20,371 bases of DNA from Candidatus Hydrogenedentota bacterium (GTDB lineage: Bacteria > Hydrogenedentota > Hydrogenedentia > Hydrogenedentales > CAITNO01), in assembly GCA_029554925.1 (NCBI GenBank), contig JAKPUV010000586.1, positions 1-20,371 on the forward strand, read 5' to 3'. The notes under the pieces were generated by a model. The model saw only the letters and a list, made by a program, of their open reading frames with translations, was not told the origin of the DNA and did no database searches. The translations under genes were made by a program, and so were the position numbers. How positions within the stretch are numbered: position 1 is the first letter of the stretch; each line of letters starts with the position of its first letter. Positions 15,655-20,371 of this stretch are shown piece after piece.

Positions 15655-16209
15655 ATGGAAATCGGCGATCTTGAGAAACCGGTGGAGGAGTACAAGGACC
15701 GGACGAAACTGGTCTGGGCGGGCGTGATTCTCGCCGTCGCCGCCATGATCGGCGCCATGTGGTTCATGCAGAAGCCCCGCGCCCAGGTGTCCTCCGTGCG
15801 CGCCCGCCACATCCTCATCACCTACAACAGCGCCGATGCCGCCGACCGCATGCGCGCCATCGAGCGCGTCACGGACATCCGCGGGCGCCTGCTCAAGGGG
15901 GAGAGCTTCGAGAGGCTGGCCAGGGAGTTTTCGGAGGACCCCGCCTCCTCCCGAAGGGGCGGCGACCTGGGATGGGCCCCCAAGGGCTCCTTCGCCAAGG
16001 CCTTTGAGGAGTATTGCTGGACCGCCCCGGTCGGCGAGCTGAGCGACATCATCCAGACCGAGTACGGGTTCCACCTCATCCGGGTGGACGACCGCCACCG
16101 CACCGCCGCCGAGGAGTACGAGGCGGAACTCGACCGCAAGGCCTGGGAACTGGAAAAGGAAAAGGAGGGGGGGGCGGCGCAGCCGCCCGCGGCGGAGACG
16201 GCTCAGTAG
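15655..16209 (+). CDS. Membrane-anchored parvulin peptidyl-prolyl isomerase
   Basis: The 184-residue product has a cytoplasmic stub of about 20 residues, one membrane helix (about 20-38) and a single parvulin domain. The domain runs from SVRARHILITY through FERLAREFSEDPASSRRGGDLGW to TEYGFHLIRVDDR, which is the full set of family landmarks. An acidic/basic coiled-looking tail and a Pro/Ala-rich end follow. It is expected to isomerise prolyl bonds in exported proteins on the outer face of the membrane. GGAGG lies upstream of the ATG. Its stop overlaps the end of the convergent - strand gene by 7 bases. It is the second rotamase in a 5-kb stretch. Confidence 0.9.
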   Translation: MEIGDLEKPVEEYKDRTKLVWAGVILAVAAMIGAMWFMQKPRAQVSSVRARHILITYNSADAADRMRAIERVTDIRGRLLKGESFERLAREFSEDPASSRRGGDLGWAPKGSFAKAFEEYCWTAPVGELSDIIQTEYGFHLIRVDDRHRTAAEEYEAELDRKAWELEKEKEGGAAQPPAAETAQ

Positions 16210-17426
16210 GGCGGCGTGTCGAAGCGGAAGTCGAACTCCGCCAGCGCGCGGAACATCCACGCCGCGCCCCAGCGGGGATACACGATCTTCGACCGGAATC
16301 CGGGGTATTCCCGGTACCACGGCCCGCCGCTGCGGGGATCCCGAAGATGCGCCCACGCCCACCGCATCGCCAGCGCCGCGGGCAGTTGCGCGTCCCGGTA
16401 TCTTTCCGCCAGCGCCGACGGGCAGAGCACCGCCTCGGCGCAGGCGTGGATGTCCACCGGATACCGGCCCGTCGCCCCCACCGGCATTCCCGACGGCAGC
16501 AGCAGCCGGTTCCGGTAGTATATCCATCCCAGGTCCAGCGCGCTCCCCGTGTCCGCACCCGGACGCAGCGTGTTCAGCGCGTGCAGGGACCGCAGCACAA
16601 AACCCGTGTGGTGGTGGTCCACCATGGAGAGCAGCCCCGGCTCGTGCGGGTCCCCCGCCCGCCACGTGCCGTAGGGGAAGGCCCCGTCCTCCCGCTGCGC
16701 CGCCAGCGTGAAGGCCAGCGCGGGCAGCGCCCCCCCGAACCACGCCTCCGGCGCGCCCGCCGTGACCGCGCGCGCCAGATGCTCCACCGCCAGCAGGTTG
16801 GCGTTGTGGACCCGTCGCCGGTCCTGCGGCGTGTACCCGAAGCAGAACCGCCCGTCCGGGTCCTCCATCCGGGGCAGGTCGTTCCGGATAAACTCGGCGA
16901 TGGACAGGACCGCGTCCCGGTGGGTTTGGCGCCCGGTGATTTCCCATGCCAGATGGTAGGCCTGTCCGGCGATGGCGCTGACCACCAGCACCGGCGTGCC
17001 CGCCGGGGTGTTCATGCCCGCCGCGGTCACATCGAAGGGGTACCCCCAGCACATGCCATGGAAGCCCGGTTCGGCGCGCTGTGTCAGCCATTCCAGATGC
17101 TGCTCCGCCTCCTCCAGCCATTCCTTCCTGATGTGGCGCTGGTAGAGGCGCAGCTTGCCCAGGGCCAGCAGGGCGTGGGTCTTCGGATTCTCCGTGGGGG
17201 GAACCCCCAGGCATTTCCGCAGCAGCACCGGGAACAGGTCCCCCAGCACCGTGGACGCCCGGCGCGGCCACTTGCGCGCCTGAAGCCGGCGGAAGAGGGG
17301 ATGGGCCTTGAGGTCAAAGGGGTCGTACCCCGCCGTGCCGTTTGCCTCAAACCAGCGGTACAGCTCCTCTAGCCATTCCTGCGCGAGGCCCCTGGCCCAC
17401 GAGTTGGAGGGGGGAAGCAGTCTCAT
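16203..17426 (-). CDS. Alpha/alpha-toroid-like protein of polysaccharide loci, function unknown
   Basis: The 407-residue product resembles a family found in surface-polysaccharide clusters that is often mislabelled delta-aminolevulinic acid dehydratase. Landmarks that fit are GMCWGYPFD, TPVLVVSAIAGQAYHLAWE, FIRNDLP, CFGYTPQDRRRVHNANLLAVEHLA split over two conserved patches, and DHHHTGFVLRSLHAL. The repeated helix-rich layout suggests a six-hairpin or terpenoid-cyclase-like toroid. A glycoside-active or glycan-binding role is an inference. There is no signal peptide, so it should be cytoplasmic. Its ATG overlaps the glycosyltransferase stop (ATGA), with GGAGGAGA just upstream, so the two are translationally coupled. 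No terminator is visible before the convergent parvulin gene. Confidence 0.75.
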   Translation of the reverse strand: MRLLPPSNSWARGLAQEWLEELYRWFEANGTAGYDPFDLKAHPLFRRLQARKWPRRASTVLGDLFPVLLRKCLGVPPTENPKTHALLALGKLRLYQRHIRKEWLEEAEQHLEWLTQRAEPGFHGMCWGYPFDVTAAGMNTPAGTPVLVVSAIAGQAYHLAWEITGRQTHRDAVLSIAEFIRNDLPRMEDPDGRFCFGYTPQDRRRVHNANLLAVEHLARAVTAGAPEAWFGGALPALAFTLAAQREDGAFPYGTWRAGDPHEPGLLSMVDHHHTGFVLRSLHALNTLRPGADTGSALDLGWIYYRNRLLLPSGMPVGATGRYPVDIHACAEAVLCPSALAERYRDAQLPAALAMRWAWAHLRDPRSGGPWYREYPGFRSKIVYPRWGAAWMFRALAEFDFRFDTPPY

Positions 17427-18511
17427 CGTCCCGTCTCCTCCGCCGCCGACCGCAGCACCTCCAGGAAACGCGGGTAGTGCGTCTCAAAAGAGTAGGCCTC
17501 CCGCACCCGCGCGCGGCCCGCGCGGCCCATGCGCTCCCGGAGCGCCGGGTCGGCGGCCAGCGCGCGGATGCGCTCCTTCCACTGCTCCGGCGTGTCCGCG
17601 AGGAATCCGGACACACCGTCCTCGACCACCTCCGTGTTCATGCCCACCGGCGAGAGGATGACCGGCGTGCCCGCGCACATGTACTGAAGGGCTTTGAACG
17701 CGCACTTGCCCCGCGCGCGCGGCGTGTCCTCCAGCGGCATCAGGCCGATGTCCGGTTCCTGAAGCGCCGCCAGCTCGCCCTCCACGGTCCAGGGGCGGTT
17801 GACCACCTTCACGCCCGGCAGTTCCAGCTCCCCGTCGCTCACCACCAGCAGTTCCAGCGGAAACTCCCGGGAGAGTTCCGCAAGCGCGCCCCCCAGGGTC
17901 CGCAAATATCCCAGATTGTCCCGGATGCCGGTCCATCCCAGCACCAGGGGTGCTCCCGCGCCGCGCGCGGGATAGGTCTTCTGAGCATACCGCGCGGGGT
18001 CCACACAGGTCGGGACCACCGTCACGGCGCGCGCGCCGTGGTCCCGCAGGTACGCCTCAATGACCCGGTTGCCCGCCACGGCGTGGCGCGCGAGCGCCGC
18101 CATCTTGCGCGGCCACGCGTAGTCGATCAGTCCGGTGAACGGGCTGCGGACATAGGCCGGGCGCTCCCAAAGCGCGTCGTCCATGTCGAACACGATCCGC
18201 GGATTCAGCCGTCGAACAACGCGCTCCAACAGCGGCGGCCCGTACAGAAAGAGGGGGCCCTTGACAAAGACGACATCGGCGCCGGGCACATGCCGCAACT
18301 GGGCCATCCGCCGCAGCAGCACCATAAACAGGTATAAGAGTTTGGAAAAACGGGACTTGCGATGGTAGAGCCGCCGCCACCACGACACGGGCGCGGTGGG
18401 GCAGAACCGCACCGCATGGCCGTCCGCCGCCAGCCGGTCGGCATACCACAGGGCGCGGTGCCGCACTCCGGCGTACTGCTCGGTTTCGTTGGCGAAAACA
18501 ACCACCCGCAT
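17423..18511 (-). CDS. Glycosyltransferase, GT4/GT-B type
   Basis: The 362-residue product opens MRVVVFANETEQYAGVRHRA, an N-terminal Rossmann start with a glycine-turn as in GT4 enzymes. The C-terminal half has LVLGWTGIRDNLGYLRTL, DIGLMPLEDTPRARGKCAFK and the nucleotide-sugar-binding region ALQYMCAGTPVILSPVGMN followed by EVVEDGVSGFL. It probably transfers a sugar from a nucleotide donor onto a lipid or glycan acceptor; donor and acceptor are unknown. An upstream ATG at 18559 would add 16 residues that do not look like a fold start, so I chose 18511; ribosome sites are weak for both. The toroid-like gene follows with a 4-base overlap, suggesting a shared polysaccharide or glycoconjugate role. 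Confidence 0.87.
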   Translation of the reverse strand: MRVVVFANETEQYAGVRHRALWYADRLAADGHAVRFCPTAPVSWWRRLYHRKSRFSKLLYLFMVLLRRMAQLRHVPGADVVFVKGPLFLYGPPLLERVVRRLNPRIVFDMDDALWERPAYVRSPFTGLIDYAWPRKMAALARHAVAGNRVIEAYLRDHGARAVTVVPTCVDPARYAQKTYPARGAGAPLVLGWTGIRDNLGYLRTLGGALAELSREFPLELLVVSDGELELPGVKVVNRPWTVEGELAALQEPDIGLMPLEDTPRARGKCAFKALQYMCAGTPVILSPVGMNTEVVEDGVSGFLADTPEQWKERIRALAADPALRERMGRAGRARVREAYSFETHYPRFLEVLRSAAEETGR

Positions 18512-18605
18512 GAAGAACCCCGTTTCCCGGACGCCGTCACCTTTCGGCACGGACCCCATTGATTCCGGAGGCGTTACATGATACCCTATATTGTCAACAT
18601 TTTAT

Positions 18606-18619
18606 CGGGCGCGCGCCCG
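18606..18619. promoter_or_regulatory. Perfect 14-base palindrome in the divergent promoter region
   Basis: CGGGCGCGCGCCCG is its own reverse complement and lies 10 bases before the GspA-like start codon. It is immediately preceded by an unusually AT-rich patch (about 18577-18605) that includes TATATT at 18587-18592 and, on the opposite strand, TTGACA at 18597-18592. The gap between the divergent glycosyltransferase and GspA-like genes is only 118 bases, so promoters for both are expected here. I could not assign a confident hexamer pair. Confidence 0.35.
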
Positions 18620-18629
18620 AGAGGCGGAC

Positions 18630-20371
18630 ATGTACGAAGCATTCTATGGGTTGCGTGAGAAACCGTTCAATCTCACGCCCGACCCGAAATACCTCTACTT
18701 GAGCGACAAGCACAAGGAGGCCTTCGCGCACCTGCTGTTCGGCATCAAGAACCGCAGCGGCTTCGTCATGCTCACCGGCGAGATCGGCACCGGCAAGACC
18801 ACCATCTGCCGCAACCTCCTCAACCAGCTCGACTCGGACACCGAGGTCGCCTTCATCTTCAACCCCTTCCTCAGCCCCGTCGAGCTGCTCCGCAAGATCA
18901 ATTCGGAGTTCGGCATAGACACCCGGGCCGACAACCTGCTCGGGCTGACAGAGGAGCTGAACATCCACCTACTCAACGCGGGCGCGCGCGGCAAGAACTG
19001 CGTGCTCGTCATTGACGAGGCGCAGAACCTCGACCCCGTCGTGCTGGAGCAGATCCGCCTCCTGTCGAACCTCGAGACGGAGACCAACAAGCTCCTGCAG
19101 ATTGTCCTGATCGGCCAGCCGGAACTCGGCGAGAAGCTCGCCCTCCACGAGCTGCGCCAGCTCAACCAGCGCATCACGGCGCGCTACCACCTCAAGCCGC
19201 TCAACGCGAAGGAAACCCTCCAGTACATCGCCTACCGCCTGCACGTGGCGGGCGGCCGCAAGGGGGGCGTGTCCTTCGCCAAGAACGCGATCGCCGCCGT
19301 CTACAAGTTCTCCAAGGGAACGCCCCGCGTCATCAACGCCGTCTGCGACCGCGCCCTCCTCATCGGGTACACCCGCGAGGAGCGGACCATCACGGCGGCC
19401 ATCGTGCGCCAGGCGGTCCGCGAGGTCCGCGGGGAGCGCGTCACGGTGAAGCGGCCCCGGGACTGGTTTCATTGGCGCCGCATGCTTCCCAGCTCCTCCT
19501 TTGTCCTCGCCGTGCTGGTGGTCTTCCTCATCGTCAGGCATCTGACCGCGCCCATTGAGCAGGCCACCCGCGAACTGGGCGCCTTCAACCGGGTGCTCAG
19601 CGGGGAGGCCCCGGCGGCCCCGGACCCGGCCTCCACCGCCAACGCCGCCGCTCCGGCAGGGGCCGGCGCCCCGGCGGACCAGTCCCTCGTGGCGCGCAAT
19701 GTGATTGACCGCCTTGCCGGGGTGGCGCGCGGCAGCCGCGCGGGGGAGGATCCCGCCCAGGCCCTCGCCCAGATTGCCGCCGTCTCCGCGGAGCAGTCCC
19801 GCGACTACGGGCTGGCCGCCGTGCTGGAAAAGTGGGGCCTTCCCGCGCCCGCAGCGCCCCCCGCGTCCGACGAAGCCGCGGCGGTGTCCGCCGCCCTCGC
19901 CGGGGCGGGTCTCGCCTGTGAGACCCTGCATCCGGTGACGGAGCAGTTGCTGGCCATCAACATGCCCGGCCTGGTGCGCCTGCGCCTGGAAGGCGGGCTC
20001 CGCTGGGCGGGCCTCATCGGCGCGGGCGAGGACGCGCTGGTGCTCGCCGTCGCCCCGGGTGTGCATGTCTCCCTCTCCCGTTTCGCCTTCCGCGAGATAT
20101 ACGCCAATGAGGCGCTCTTCCCCTGGAAAGACCCCGCGCCGGAGCAGAGCATCCTGCAGTCCGGCGCGCGCGGGCGCCACGTCGCCAGCCTCAAGGACAT
20201 GCTGCGGTCCCTGAGGCTGATCCCCGACGCCAACACCAGCGACGTGTATGACAGCGACACCGCCTCCGCCGTGGCCGGCGTGCAGGCCGAGTCCGGCCTG
20301 AAGATGGACGGCAAGGCCGGGAAACAGGTGCGCATGGTGCTCATGGCCTGGACCGCCGCCAACGGCGCGCC
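18630..20371 (+). CDS. ExeA/GspA-type AAA ATPase with peptidoglycan-binding domain (cut by window end)
   Basis: The frame from the ATG at 18630 stays open to the window edge, giving 580 residues without a stop. It opens MYEAFYGLREKPFNLTPDP, the typical start of ExeA/GspA proteins. Walker A is GEIGTGKT at 50-57 and Walker B VLVIDEAQNL ends near 134, followed by a sensor-like LIGQPEL. A membrane helix lies at about 289-306, then a Pro/Ala-rich linker. Next comes a C39-like segment (LLAINMPGLVRLRLEGG, GEDALVLAVAPG) without an obvious catalytic cysteine. A peptidoglycan_binding_1-like domain starts at about 517. GspA proteins use ATP to help place the secretin across the peptidoglycan in type II secretion. 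GAGAGGCGG precedes the ATG. The partner GspB is not in the window. Confidence 0.88.
   Translation, partial: MYEAFYGLREKPFNLTPDPKYLYLSDKHKEAFAHLLFGIKNRSGFVMLTGEIGTGKTTICRNLLNQLDSDTEVAFIFNPFLSPVELLRKINSEFGIDTRADNLLGLTEELNIHLLNAGARGKNCVLVIDEAQNLDPVVLEQIRLLSNLETETNKLLQIVLIGQPELGEKLALHELRQLNQRITARYHLKPLNAKETLQYIAYRLHVAGGRKGGVSFAKNAIAAVYKFSKGTPRVINAVCDRALLIGYTREERTITAAIVRQAVREVRGERVTVKRPRDWFHWRRMLPSSSFVLAVLVVFLIVRHLTAPIEQATRELGAFNRVLSGEAPAAPDPASTANAAAPAGAGAPADQSLVARNVIDRLAGVARGSRAGEDPAQALAQIAAVSAEQSRDYGLAAVLEKWGLPAPAAPPASDEAAAVSAALAGAGLACETLHPVTEQLLAINMPGLVRLRLEGGLRWAGLIGAGEDALVLAVAPGVHVSLSRFAFREIYANEALFPWKDPAPEQSILQSGARGRHVASLKDMLRSLRLIPDANTSDVYDSDTASAVAGVQAESGLKMDGKAGKQVRMVLMAWTAANGA

Noticed and set aside
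13318..17271. A 1317-codon open frame on the - strand
   Set aside because: It lies opposite four well-supported genes and across part of the toroid gene in another frame. It is low-complexity Gly/Ala/Arg-rich and shows no family motif; it is a GC-driven shadow.

Overview
The window is about 20.4 kb of GC-rich bacterial DNA, densely coding, with 15 supported protein genes and no tRNA, rRNA, CRISPR array or transposase that I can see. No gene fixes the taxonomy. A prepilin-like protein with a C-terminal His...DG motif, an ExeA/GspA-type ATPase, an archaeal-type IMP cyclohydrolase and uniformly high GC together suggest a member of the Planctomycetes/Hydrogenedentota/Lentisphaerae/Verrucomicrobia neighbourhood. 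This is inference, not proof.

Layout. (1) 39-3143, + strand: purO (archaeal-type IMP cyclohydrolase), purB (adenylosuccinate lyase strikingly like the animal enzyme) and a diacylglycerol-kinase-family lipid kinase. It is closed by a strong hairpin. (2) 3240-4680, - strand: a secreted prepilin-like protein and, upstream of it, a small membrane-anchored CxxC protein. The gap between them holds an apparently orphan + strand terminator and a pair of short dyads. (3) 4896-7815, + strand: a lipoprotein of unknown function followed by a 753-residue asparagine-synthetase-like enzyme that lacks the N-terminal catalytic cysteine and carries an extra C-terminal module. This is the least explained part of the window. 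(4) 7889-11337, + strand: a complete RbsB-RbsA-RbsC type sugar ABC importer whose three genes overlap by 8 bases at each junction. (5) 11553-16209, + strand: a large SurA/PpiD-like chaperone-isomerase, thioredoxin reductase, a GspF/PilC inner-membrane protein and a small membrane-anchored parvulin. The group looks like a protein-export and envelope-folding cluster. (6) 16203-18511, - strand: a glycosyltransferase and an alpha/alpha-toroid-like protein of the kind found in polysaccharide loci, with ATGA overlap. The second gene converges on and overlaps the parvulin gene by 7 bases. (7) 18630 to the window end, + strand: an ExeA/GspA-type AAA ATPase with a membrane segment, a C39-like domain and a peptidoglycan-binding domain, cut by the window edge.

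How the parts fit. PurO and PurB catalyse late steps of IMP and AMP synthesis. The prepilin, GspF and GspA-like proteins point to a type II secretion or type IV pilus machine whose genes are scattered rather than in one operon. The two parvulins and thioredoxin reductase would support folding of exported proteins. The ABC importer is a self-contained transport operon. Two transcription units (the importer and the chaperone group) are preceded by the same promoter-like arrangement, TTGCGC-N18-TAGAGT.
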